DNA of 64,000 nucleotides, taken from contig NC_135773.1 in NCBI RefSeq assembly GCF_028453695.1, positions 18,910,001 to 18,974,000 on the forward strand, in the 5' to 3' direction. The translations under genes were made by a program, and so were the position numbers. The stretch's first letter is position 1. Every line of letters starts with the position of its first letter. This DNA comes from Augochlora pura (lineage: Eukaryota > Arthropoda > Insecta > Hymenoptera > Halictidae). The notes beneath the pieces were generated by a model. The model saw nothing but the letters and a program-made list of their open reading frames with translations, was not told where the DNA came from and ran no database searches. Positions 38,401 through 50,400 of this stretch are shown here, piece by piece.

Positions 38401-41400
38401 CTCGTTCAATATTTAAATCGTCGAGGAAGCGCGATACTCTCAAAGCCATTATTTCGCGCCAGTTTGGAACGATGTCGAGTCCTGCCTTTCGCGGTGCAGC
38501 AGTCGGGAATAAATAAATTCCGGATCCTTGTACAGTCGAGAATGTGAAATAAAACGTAAAAGCTTCCATCGGATCGAACATTTCAAAAAGGGGAATACGT
38601 TACGAAGATGGGAAGCCGCGTCCCGCCGTTGAAAATCGAGTATTCGTTTTACCACGGAAATCCGACGCGGAACGATCGATTGTTTAGATGTTCGTTCCCT
38701 ATCGAGTGTCCAGGAATGTAGGGCCGATTATGCATTTTATCGCGAACAAATAGGCCGCGGCGCTTTGAAACGCGCCATGCGAAAACGCTTGATAGTCGTT
38801 TCGAGTGCATTCAATATTCCGTACGCACGATAATCCTGCCAGTTTGACGCAGTTACGTTATGGCCGAGTGGAAAATTGCTGCCGATGAAAGAACGCTCTA
38901 TCGCCGAGGGGAAAGCCGGAGAGAAAGAACGGTGAGCCGGCGAAATCCAAAGTAAACGAGAAACAACAAACACCGGTTTTTGTTGAATCACTGAAAGCGC
39001 CGCGTGCCGAGGCCGATGAGACCCAGATAGGGGATCCCGTAAATCTTTCAGTATTTAATCGTCTTAATAGCTGCGTGTCTGCCGAGATTGGAGGAACGGT
39101 AATTCAAACAGCGAGACGCTCCTCTTATAATGAACCGAAAGCAACGCGCGCAAAACGGCGGAAAACGAAGACGTCGACGGGGGAACTTCTGTTTCTTGCG
39201 CTGCTCCAACGTCGAGTCGAAGAGTCCGCGTACCAACGTATTTTAATTCTTTTGAAAGTTTGTAGCTTTCCGAAGCGTCTCGCCTCCCACAGCGCGTCCA
39301 CTTTACCTAAGCTCTCGAGAGATCGCTTCACCGAGTGGCAGTCAGTTAGCTGCGGATTATTTAATTCTCTGTCCCCTCCCTGCCCTTCTCTCGATTTTCT
39401 CTATTTTTTGCTTCGACAGGGTTAACGAGATTAGATCTGGAGGGCGAAAATCTGCGTACTTTAATGCTTTCGCTTTACAATTTTTACTATTGCTTTACGT
39501 ACGGTTGCTTTTCAATTTTTGTACTAGATTGTTATATGCTACTTGACATTTGACAAGTGAACAGAGATGAAGAGACGACGCCTGTTTGTTGTAAAAAACG
39601 ATTACTTTGGCGAGAGTTACGAAGAAGAAAATTTCGTGTAAATCGAAGGATATGTAATTAGAAAATATGAAGAAAGTGGTTTACTTGCGGACAAAAATAG
39701 ATCTATGAAATAGTGAAATAGTAAATAGTATATTCTCATATAATACAAAATGGCAAATAAATTTTTTTGAAATAGTAATTACGTACATAAATAATACATA
39801 AATTATATTTGAAAATGCTACTTTCATATATGTATAACTACTATTTCAAAGAAAGTTTATTGGACAAATTCTGTATTACACGAGAAGATAGAAACTATTT
39901 TAAGAATCCATTTCCCCTGCCAGTAGATGAAGTTAATGAACGATGTTTCGGCGCGAGCGAAAATAGAAGTTGCTCTGAGGCAACTTAATTGAAAGATGCT
40001 TTCGGTTATCGCTCGACTTCACGTTGAGAAATTAATCGCAAGTGAATGTTTAAATAAATCAGTCAAGTTACAATAAATCACTTTAATATTAATGTTGGAC
40101 TAGCGAGGTAATGTTCCGAGCGACAGCGGTTCTGCGTTGTATAGTTGTAGTTGATTGAATGTGTCTTTTTTTTTTGTCGGACCTTTTATGCCAATTTGGT
40201 GGCCCCAGAGCGCACCAATCAGTGCTTAGCATTATTTTAGAATTTTTACTATGTCCAACCGACAAAGGGTCGCATGGTCGCGCCTACGTTCTGGGGTTTT
40301 CTCGGAGTTTGCATGAGCGTCAGCGTACCGCGTCGTTCGTCAGATACATTTTACCTGTCATACGAATTCTTTGTTACGCCGTAACACGTGATACTTATTA
40401 CCTGACATACGAATTCTTTGTTACGCCGTAACCATCGACATCATTGTAGCGTTTTCTACAGAACGAAATTTTGACAAACGTTTATACGTATCGTGAGGAA
40501 GAATAACGGTTACGTCGTCTGATTTTCAGGTGGCATAGCATCATGTTTAAGAAATTTTCGAACCGACTTTCTGGAGGAGTGGCCAACCCCTGGAACGGGT
40601 CCCCATTTCGACACCTCTATGCAGTCGAACTTCACCGGACTAGTGGGCAAAGCGGTGAATCTAGTCTGCAAAGTGAAGAACCTTGGAAATCGAACGGTGA
40701 GTTCGAAAGAGAGTTTCTCAGTTTCACTGTAAAGAGGATACACGTTCCTCGTCCACGCGGCTTGCAGCGTTACCAAATTCGCAATTTCAAAATTCACTTT
40801 TACACGCACGAAAATCCATGGTCGTAATTACGGTCTTCGGACGCGCGACGCGGTTCGGCAATTTTCGTGATGGGAGGCAGTCTGCGTCCGGTACATACTC
40901 CCGAAGCCGTTTAATTATAGATATCCGATCGATCAGGCAATCGGTCGATCCCTCGTTTGGCAGGTCGTCGTATCGGAAACGCGGATACAAAGGTGAATAT
41001 CCGTTTCGACGGTTGGCGTCGTGCTCCTAAGCGGCCGCTGGATCGGCCTGTGGGAGGCGAAACACTCGGAGAGCTTTCGAAGGCGCCGGGATACAGAGCA
41101 GCCAGGTTCCGTCGGAGCAGAACAGCTAACAACGCGTTGTTAATACACCGCCGACGATAATAGCGGTGTTCATTAGTAGGCGTATAAATACCGTGAACTA
41201 ATAAGCGGTAGTTTGACTTCGAGTCGGAGCTCACCGAACAGAAGCAAGTAGAATCGCTTCGAGACTCTTCGTGGGGTCAATAGCGCAAGGGCTGAGGTTT
41301 CCATTGTCACGCGTGGAGAGACCGATGAAACAGGGTTCCATGTTATACTTATTAACTCAGAGCTCGAGACTTGGCTTGACCGTTTGGAACTTAATACCAT

Positions 41401-44400
41401 CTGCCGTTTAAAAAAGGTATGGTAAGATCATCGTAATAATTATAGTAATCTCAATTATAGTAATTTGTATAATAAAGTAATAATAATAATAATAATAATA
41501 AGGATCCAATCATGGAGCTTTGTCCGTATTCTCACGGTTCTAAATTTTCCATAATCCTCGAACGCAACGGCGATTCCTCCGTTTTTCTTTCTCTCTAATG
41601 CAGTTTCCTTTCTCCTCCGTTTCGCGTATTCGCGTGCTCGGTAAAAACCTGGAAGGACTCTCATTTTTCAAGCTGCAGCCGGGCTGCAATAGCCGCGAAC
41701 AAAGCGTTCGACATCATTACACTGTTCCGCGCTTATCTCCGTAGGGCAGGGAAACGCGTGCGCGCTTATCCTACCGACGGCCTCGCGTGGACTCGCACGC
41801 AGTCAAGACACGCACACGAATGCACGACATGCATTTTATCCGGACAAAGATCGCCGGGTCCTTATTTTCCCGACATCTGCTCTCCTTCGTCTCCGTCTTC
41901 TTCCTCGATCCCATTTTCTCCGTTCTACTTGGTTCACGGTGAGAGCCTGTAATCCCGGCGAGCATCAATGGCGACGGAAGACGACGAACGAGCCAACAGT
42001 CGCTGAACGACCGGTGCTCTCCATGCAAACAATCTCGAAGCAGACTATGGGAAATGCATCTTCGTCACGTCCCATAGCGCATCGTCCAATGGACAAGATT
42101 TGGAAAATCAACTTTCTGTTACTTAACCCTTTTGCACTCGAAGCTTCCTTTCGCTCATATTACCAGCAACTCGAAGCAATTTCGATATCGACACCGTTTA
42201 CATGTACAGGGTGGTTTGCGCAAATTGTTCAACACCTACTACTTCCAAGGTATGCATTAGGCAGTCAATTTTTTAATACAATAGTTGAATGATTTGAAGG
42301 GGTATAGTATGTAGTCAATTTATTTTTTATAGGTGTAACTTTTCAAAAGATTTGAAGATCAAATTTTTTATCTCAAATGAATTAGTACAATATTTGTATA
42401 AAGATATGGAAGCATATCGAATTGTAACTAAAACAATATGTACCTTCATTAGATATTAATAGCTAACGAGTAATTTTGCTTTTAATTTTGAACTTTTTTT
42501 TACGTAATATTAAATTGGAGATTCATCCTCATCACGGATTTCTGTAGAACAGTGGAAAATGAAGAAAGTTTTCAAAAAATGATGCGAAATTACCACCACG
42601 TAAAAAGATAAATTGTTGCTAATAATGGTTATGTTGTGGGTGACGCAATGGGGTTAACGAAATCGAGTTCTTGTCTCTTGTTCAATTAAAAGTAACATAT
42701 TTATTAAAATAACTGTATTATTGGAAAATGTAGTATTCCTTGATTAATATTTTATTAACAACTAAATATCTTATAATGGACAATTAAGAATAATAGCCCG
42801 TGAAAATTTGTCCAATTATACCGAACCTTAACAGCTCCAATTAACACGAAAATTTTCAGTTATTTCAGCGAAATCCATAAAAAATATTTCCCGCGGAATT
42901 TACTCAGTATTCGGCTAACAACGAACGATATTAATGAAAATCTGCATGGAAAGTTTTTATCAAATACAATATAAAAATATAAAAATTCCAATGAAATATA
43001 AAAATGATATAAAAATAATATATAAAAATGTGAAAAAGTAAAAGTGACTAGAACATTTTTTTATGAAACCGATACATGTTTGCATTTTATCAGCGGATAA
43101 ATCTTAAAGTTTCATTTTCCCAATAATATTATGATCTTCAAAAGTAATGAAATACTATTTTCACTAAAGTTTGTGCTAGTGTATCTTCACAAAAGTAAAA
43201 TAAAATACAAATATATATAAACATAATAAAAAGAAATATATACGAGTATAAACATTTAACATAGAGACACACAAAGGACGTAACAAATGGAACAATAATT
43301 ATACGTTTTGCCTTATACGTTTAAAGACATATCAGCATTGCATTATCCAGACAATACTATTCAGTATGAAATAGATTATCAGCTTCTCCGATTCTCAGAT
43401 CATCAGACTCTGTTCTCGAAAGTTTCTACAGATCTCGTTCGACTATCTTTTGATCGTCGCATATTCCGCCATCGTATTTTCGAATATGTTCCATTGCATC
43501 TTACCGGACCGGAGAAGAATTTTGCCAAAATTTTGACCATAGAAATTGTCTGCAAGAAAACGTCGGACCAATTCGAGAAACGGTAGATGATGCAACTCGA
43601 ACTGCCCGCAGCAGGAATTAACCCTTAGCACTGCGTTGGCTCCGCTACGGAGCCAACCGTCATTTGTTCCGTAACTCCGTAGGCTCCGCTGCGGAGCCCA
43701 GCGTTGGCAATTGTCATCTATAGTTAACCCTTTGCACTCGAAGCCGTTTTAACTGTAAATCTGAAATAATTTTTCCGCTCTAAAGTATCTCCATTTTAAG
43801 CGACCAAGTGTATTTTATATATACCAAATTAACTCTTGTTATTCATACCAACAATTTCGTGTTCAACAATTTTTCTAAAATTAAACTTTTTTGCTATAAA
43901 TATTATTTTAGAAGGTGACGGATTAATTGAAGTGGTGCCTCAGAGTCATCAATCGAGTGCAAAGGGTTAAAACGTGCCCCAACTATTCTTTTGGGAAATG
44001 GAGATGTCAATAATTCATTCATGCATCTTGTATAAAACTGTACAGCACAATAAAATTGAGAAAGCACAGACGCATTTAAAGTACAGGAAAATTTTAGTCG
44101 ATCAACTCGTAGGAGATTTTCGTCAGGAGAGAACAAGAGTTTCTACATCAATTTCTGAAATCAGGCTAAACGGAAAACTGCACATAATGGGAAAAGGTCC
44201 AAAGGGGGACTGTGTTGTGTGCTCTACAAGGAAACAAAGGGATGGCAAGACGTCAAACAAGTGAATACTGTGACACTTGCTCAAGTAAACCCAGTATGCA
44301 CATGAGAGGATTGTTCAGAAAGATATCACAGCATGGTGAATTGCAAAATTTAAAATTTACATTTCATTTACAAGAAGAAGATGCATATGTATAAAATAAA

Positions 44401-47400
44401 TAAAATCAAAAACATTCAGAAGCACGTGCAATTTTTCTCACTTAAAATAAGACTCCTTCTTCACAACTCGTTCCGCTACGAAAATGTGCCGGAGTTGCTG
44501 GTAGGCAGTGATACAAAAAAAACATGCGGAGCGCTAAGGGTTAAAGCGTCCGTATAACAGATACAAACGTATCGCCGTTAGCTCGTGGAGCGCGACACAG
44601 TTCCATCGGTAGAACGGACTTCCATCAGGACGAATTTGTTCGTTGGACACACAACAGTTGCGGGGCTCTCCTCGATCCGAGATCGACGCGCGAGCCTCCG
44701 CGCGATTCCGAAAACGCTCGTAAATCAATCCGAGGTGCAGGAGACGTTTAACGCGGCCACGGCAATTCCAGCGAAATGAAAGGACAGTAAAGGGGTATCG
44801 CACCGGCGCGGACAGGTGGCTGCAATTCGGAGAACGAGGGAACCCCGAAACTCGCAGTTCTGAACGGCGCAGTTCGTGGACACTTGGAACGCTCGGTGCA
44901 GCGTGGTGCAGCCTCGGATAAGAATAAATGCGACGGCGTCGCGTTAACCCTTTCGCTACGGGCGGGTTCTCCGCCGCGGTACTTCTGCTGAACGGAGCGC
45001 CGCGACATCACTGCACGCTACGCAACGCCGATCGCCAGCGAGAATGACGCGGCGGAGAACCCATGCTGCTTGAATGTTTTCGGACGAACAAATTTTTCTC
45101 CAAAGGGTATTTATAAATAAAGAGTATTCCAGAGTATTTCTAACGTCTTAGTATGCGCTCTTGCGGAGAGCCACTAAAGTGGCCCGTAGTACCTCAGTAA
45201 CATCTTGCGGAGAGCCACTATAGTGGCCCGTAGTTCCTCTGTGACATCTTATGAAAGGCCACTATAGTGGCCCGTAGTAGCGAAAGGGTTAAGCGCCGCG
45301 ATCATCGCCAACCCCTGTGCTCCCGATCACGCGAACCGCATAGATTTCGGTCGCATTCCGGCGAACAATGGCCGAGACTAATGTAGGCGATACGACGGCA
45401 ATATCTACGCGACGCGCGTCATCTCGGGATACTCGCTCGCTGTCGCAGACGGCGGATTCGTCACCGGACCGTCGCATCTTCCCGGTGACGTCGCACCTAC
45501 CCCGCATCGAGTACAATCAACGTTGCGGGAAATTGGTTTACGCACCGCCACGAGTTCTATGTACTCAGAATTGGCCGTCATTCGGATTGTTTCGAAGAAA
45601 TATTTGTTGAAAAGAATTGCCCCGATGAATTCCTTTTGGTTGAACATTTTGTTGGAATAATTCACTACTCTATCTACAATATTTAGTCGAATAATTCTAT
45701 CATAAATTATTCCTTCTATTTATTCTAGTGATTCTTTATTTTATTAATTCTCTATTCGAGTAACTTTTCATTCAAATAAGTCTTTGTTTCAAAACTTCCC
45801 TATCCTAATCATTTTTACTTGAAAAATTCGTAAAAATAATATACAAGATATAAATCGATAAACAATGAAAAATGCTTTATATCCTATTCTTTATATTCAA
45901 ATAAATTATTTTCCGTACAGATGTCTGTACGAATAAATGCTTATTCGAATAAAATTTGATCCGAATGAATTTGTGTTCGATTGAAGATTCATTCGATAGC
46001 GTTGAACGAAAATTCGATTCGTTAGGCTCCATCTTTTATCCGTCATGCGAAAAAGATATTACCCAGCTCTGGCCTCCCCCGATTTATTTTAATTCGGAGC
46101 AACTTGGAACGTTGGTTTTAAGAGATAATCGTCTTTAATTTCCGACAGCTGTATCACTTGTTCGATTCGTCGGCAATTAGTATCGACCGGGGGTAAACGT
46201 TGCTATGCGCGCGATTACGGCGTCGCGTTTCCGGTTCATCGACACTGTCGATGTGTCGGCAGATTATTGCGATTTAAATAGGCGGGCATGTCACGCGTGT
46301 GCACGTCCCGGTCCGCGTATCAAGTTTTTGATCGATTCCTATCGAGAGGCGTTTGCCCAATCGAGTAACCGCAAAAGTTGCCGAGATCGACGAGTCCAAC
46401 CTACTTTCGGCCCGCGCCCTCGAAATTCGCGAATAAAAGCGAGTTGAAATAACACGGTTCCGCGGTGATTTCGCGGCTCGATTGCTCATCGTTCGCCGAA
46501 CATCGACGCGGCAACGCGGCAATCGGCCGCGTAGCTTTTCGAACGGCTACATAGCTGTTCATGGGTCCGAAAATCAAACTCCTCGTATCGATGCTTAACG
46601 AATGTATGTATAATGCTTTATAAATGACCATTACATTCGGGAGCGATGAAATTAATAACAGTTATTGAACAATCTCGTCGAAGTAAGTGTTCAACGATCT
46701 CGCACTTCTCCGAATACCATTTTTCACACGTTTCATACTCGGTGCAGTTGTTTAAAAAATGTGTCATACTTAGGTTATTAACAAAATTTATTCTATTTAT
46801 ATTGTTAATAAATATTGAAATTCAACGTTTTTCAAATAGGCCCGCTATAAATCGATTATGTTGTGTTTTGTTTCTATGTGTTCTACTTGTTGCTTGTTCT
46901 TTGAAGATCTTCATCACGTTGTATAAACTATTTTGTAGCAATTGTATTCATTTATCAGATGCTCGCGATAAATTTATACCTAAAAAAAGATAAGCTTCAT
47001 TTATTCTCTATAAGAAAGCAATTCGAAAACTGTATCATAATTAAGCTATTGACACTGCGACCGCTGCGTCACCAATACGTCTGTGGCAAATTACTTAAAA
47101 TTTCATATTTAGGCTGGTCAATTATAATTTCATATTCTCGTTGAGATTCGCAACAGACGAGATCTTTAACCCTTTCGCGCCGAGCGCCGCATATACACGG
47201 CATCCACTCGACGGATATATCCGCCGTTCGGCTCTGCGAGTTTCTACGTGGATGACGGATATATCCGTCGTTCGGAGCGAAAGGGTTAAAAAAATAACGA
47301 ACGTCGTATAACTTTCTAAATAAAACGCAACAATTTTATGACGTTCTCGAGGTTACGTCAGTGTTAAAAAGTAAGGTCTATTTGCGTCACACCAATCTAA

Positions 47401-50400
47401 CACAAGTTGTCGAGATTCGACTGCAACGTATGAGCGTATCTTCGCGAGTATTCCCGAGCCGTTCGCATACATAAGAGGCGCGGCGATATGATTTGGGTAA
47501 AAATTCGTTCCCGTATCGACTGTAACGCGAAGCGTCGTAGTTTTTCGCTGGCCCCGATAAGGAAGAAAACTCGCGTGCAAAAGCTGACAGGTACCGGCGT
47601 GATGGACGTACAAAGTGTAGGAAAAAGGTGGCTCGGAGGGTGGAAAGGGGCCGGAAGGCGGGAGGGAAACTTTGAGAAAAAAAGCTTGAAGAGCGATATT
47701 CGTATTTTGTTGCAGGTTTCCTGGGTAAGACACCGAGACATACACCTGCTGACGGTCGGCCGTTACACGTACACGAGCGACCAACGCTTCGAAGCCCTGC
47801 ACTATCCGCACACCGAGGAATGGACGCTGAGGATAGGATACCCCCAGCGCAAGGACTCCGGGATTTATGAGTGCCAAATATCAACGACACCGCCTATCGG
47901 CCATCCTATTTATCTGACGATAGTCGGTGAGTAGCAAAAGGCCGTCGCGGCGAAGCAGCCTGTAACGTTGTTGGCAAATTATTCGACGAATTCGTTCGGT
48001 CGCGTTTAAATCAAAATCAACCGAAACGTTCGACGGCATCGACGCAGTTGCCGCTCGATTTCATCGCAATCGCGTTACTCGTTTCCAGTTTCGACGATCG
48101 ATGATCCCTCTCGATCGCTCGAAAACCTGCGCGATGTATCGGAGGAGAGAGATGGGTTCGCTTTGGATAGGATCGGGATCATTATTCACTCGTAAAGCTG
48201 ACGAGCGCCTCCGAGGCATTATAAATATCAAGGCGGTACGATGCACGTACACGTCTACCCATTTAACGCCAATATCTGCGCAGATTTAATGAAGTGTGCA
48301 TTATGTGGGTCAATTATTTCACTGATTCCGGGGCGCGTTCTCGCGTCGCTACAACGATAATGATGACTCGATAAAGGCTCGGGAACCGACGCGAAAGGCA
48401 GCCAACTGTTTTTCTTTCTTTTTTTTTTTTACGTGCAGCGGAATTTCTGAACGCGTTTCTCATTTATCCTGTCGCGTTTCCGACGCTGAAAGGGAATATC
48501 GATTTCTATTTTCAGATTCGATAGAAATGAATTTTTTTGTGCATTTATTGTATCTGTACGGGAGGTTGGCCATTTAATTATCAAATCGAAAAATACAATG
48601 GTTTCGAATGGATTTGAGGGAAACTATGGAGGTGGAAAAATGTCAACGAAGCGCGACGCAGCATTCGCAGGAGCGCGGATCCGAGTAATAGGTTCACATT
48701 GCGGAAGGTTTTTTCTGAAAAGGATGGTTCTAAAAACGGATAATTTACGTGGTATTGTAAGTGTTGCAGGGAAGTGAGCGTACGAACGCAGCGATTGGCT
48801 GTTGGCAATTAATAATGTGCATTATTTCATTAACACATTTCGCACGGGTCGAGCTTCACTCGCGCACCTAACGAGCGATGAATCAATGAATTTTGAAAAA
48901 ATCCGCTTTTTGAAAAACATTTTGCAAAACTGACAATAAGATTTTGGTATTTACAATTATAATTTTGATCTTTAAAATTTTGCAGCGCGTTTCTTCTAAA
49001 TATATAACGAATTTAAGCAAAACTAAATTTCGTAAAGAGATATTAATATCTCATGCACAGATAATATGTTAACACTTTAGCGATCGCAGATTTGGCCGTA
49101 AATCTTTGGCTCAATGTTACGTTTCGTTTCTATTTTGATTTTATTAATTTTATTGATTTTATTAATTTTATTAATTTTATTAAACGCAAAAGATGTTTGA
49201 TATTTTAGAAATTATATAATAGTATTGGAGCTTACGGTAGAACAATCTAACATATTTATCTCAATAATAGATATTAAATTATTAGTTACCATGACAACCA
49301 ATTCATAGGTTATCGTTCGAGGTAAAAAGCCGATGTATCGGCTACCGGTCGGTAAAATGTTAAGTATAAATATATTTTAGATAGCATAAATTTTATAATA
49401 TAATTATATTGCAGCACATAACATTGTAACTTCTACAAATCTTGTTCGTCACGCCGCCCGTTTCATCTTGCATTTCGACCTCAACGGATTCAAAGTCACG
49501 GCATCGAAACTAAAAATACAATGTGTATCGATGCCGCGCGCGACATTGACGCGCGTTTAAAGAGGTCAAACGTGAATTCCGCGCGTTCGAGAAGCTTTTT
49601 CGGAAGAAAAAGTAGCCGCGTCGCGGCGCGATCAATGTGTTCGAGACAGCCGACATTCAGGGCGAGAGTCGCGCGCGTGTACACCGCGATGTCTCATGAA
49701 AAGGATCAATCGAGGGTACATACGAAATTGATAGAAATAGTTGACGCCGGGTGTACACAAGCGGATGAAATCAGGCCGTGGGCTCGTACACGTATGCGGG
49801 CAGGTGTACCGTTAATGACTGCTGTGATACTTTAACCGGGCCGTACTATTAAATGAGAGGATCTTATCGCGCTGACTTGACCTGAAAAACGTTGGCCAAC
49901 GCTTGCTTCCCCATTTGTTGCTGCGCGATAAAAATATCGGCCATTTATAGAATATTTTGTACGCGGCCATATCTTTCTGGCCCCTATTATACTCTATCAA
50001 GCTTTATCGTGCTACACGAGCTATCGTCGAAGCATTTATAACGCGAGCCTGCAATACGCTCGCGGGATAAACCAGAAGGAAATCCAAAATTATTCGAAAA
50101 CCGTGGCGCTTTTTCGTTCGATTTAATTGCTGCGAACTGACGAATCCGAAGCTCGCGCAAAACGCACGGCACTCTGTCTATATCTTTGACGAACGATTTG
50201 TGATATTTAATCCGCGAACGCGTTCGAAATACTCTGCTTTCGAAATTGTTTGACTGTCGACGATTCGGCAAAGTCATAGCGCGATTCGTTTCGATCGTAA
50301 GCGGCACCTGGACCGAGTCGGTTCGGTTCCGCGATTGCTTGAAATATCGTCGGCCAACGCCAGCTTCTGCTGAAATTCCGATAAACAGTCGAAATTCGAT

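Larger units (their letters stand above)
23456..40529 (+). other. dpr intron 1 (17,074 bp)
   Basis: Donor GTAAGT at 23456, acceptor TTTTCAG ending at 40529. It contains the LINE fragment, direct repeats, TTAA elements and microsatellites listed separately. CpG-rich islands at 24100-25300, 29450-30300, 31400-32750, 33900-34500 and 35750-39400 alternate with AT-rich sequence. They show no coding motif but could hold enhancers. Very long first introns are usual in dpr genes. Confidence 0.7.
43618..44544 (+). mobile_element. piggyBac transposon remnant (internally deleted, with nested element)
   Basis: The TTAA-flanked inverted termini are TTAACCCTTAGCACTGCG on the left and TTAACCCTTAGCGCTCCGC on the right (reverse-complemented). 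Between them lie two hairpins near the left end, a nested 247-bp TTAA element, and the C-terminal end of a piggyBac-type transposase. The coding part and termini belong to one element, so this is a former autonomous copy that has lost most of its gene. It lies in dpr intron 2. Confidence 0.8.
40697..47715 (+). other. dpr intron 2 (7,019 bp)
   Basis: Contains the piggyBac remnant and at least four TTAA elements, plus AT-rich sequence at 42700-43300 and 45600-46000 with no gene. Confidence 0.7.

Noticed and set aside
38170..38416. Open frames of 64-81 codons rich in Pro/Ser/Leu or Lys/Glu/Gly
   Set aside because: Translations of the TTCC tract in several frames on both strands.
39950..40450. 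Solo LTR of a retrotransposon
   Set aside because: CpG-rich block with direct repeats, but no clear TG...CA boundaries, target duplication or primer site could be seen.
45600..46020. AT-rich stretch rich in ATTCGAATAA-like words, as a satellite
   Set aside because: Words recur irregularly without a fixed period; composition explains it.
47488..47715. The open frame preceding dpr exon 3, as an alternative start
   Set aside because: The frame is open by chance in the intron. The acceptor at 47715 and phase-0 joining to exon 2 give the correct Ig domain, while the upstream residues do not resemble any Dpr.
47353..47890. - strand frames of 174 and 167 codons
   Set aside because: They are antisense shadows of dpr exon 3 and its upstream sequence; the sense strand carries the Ig motifs.
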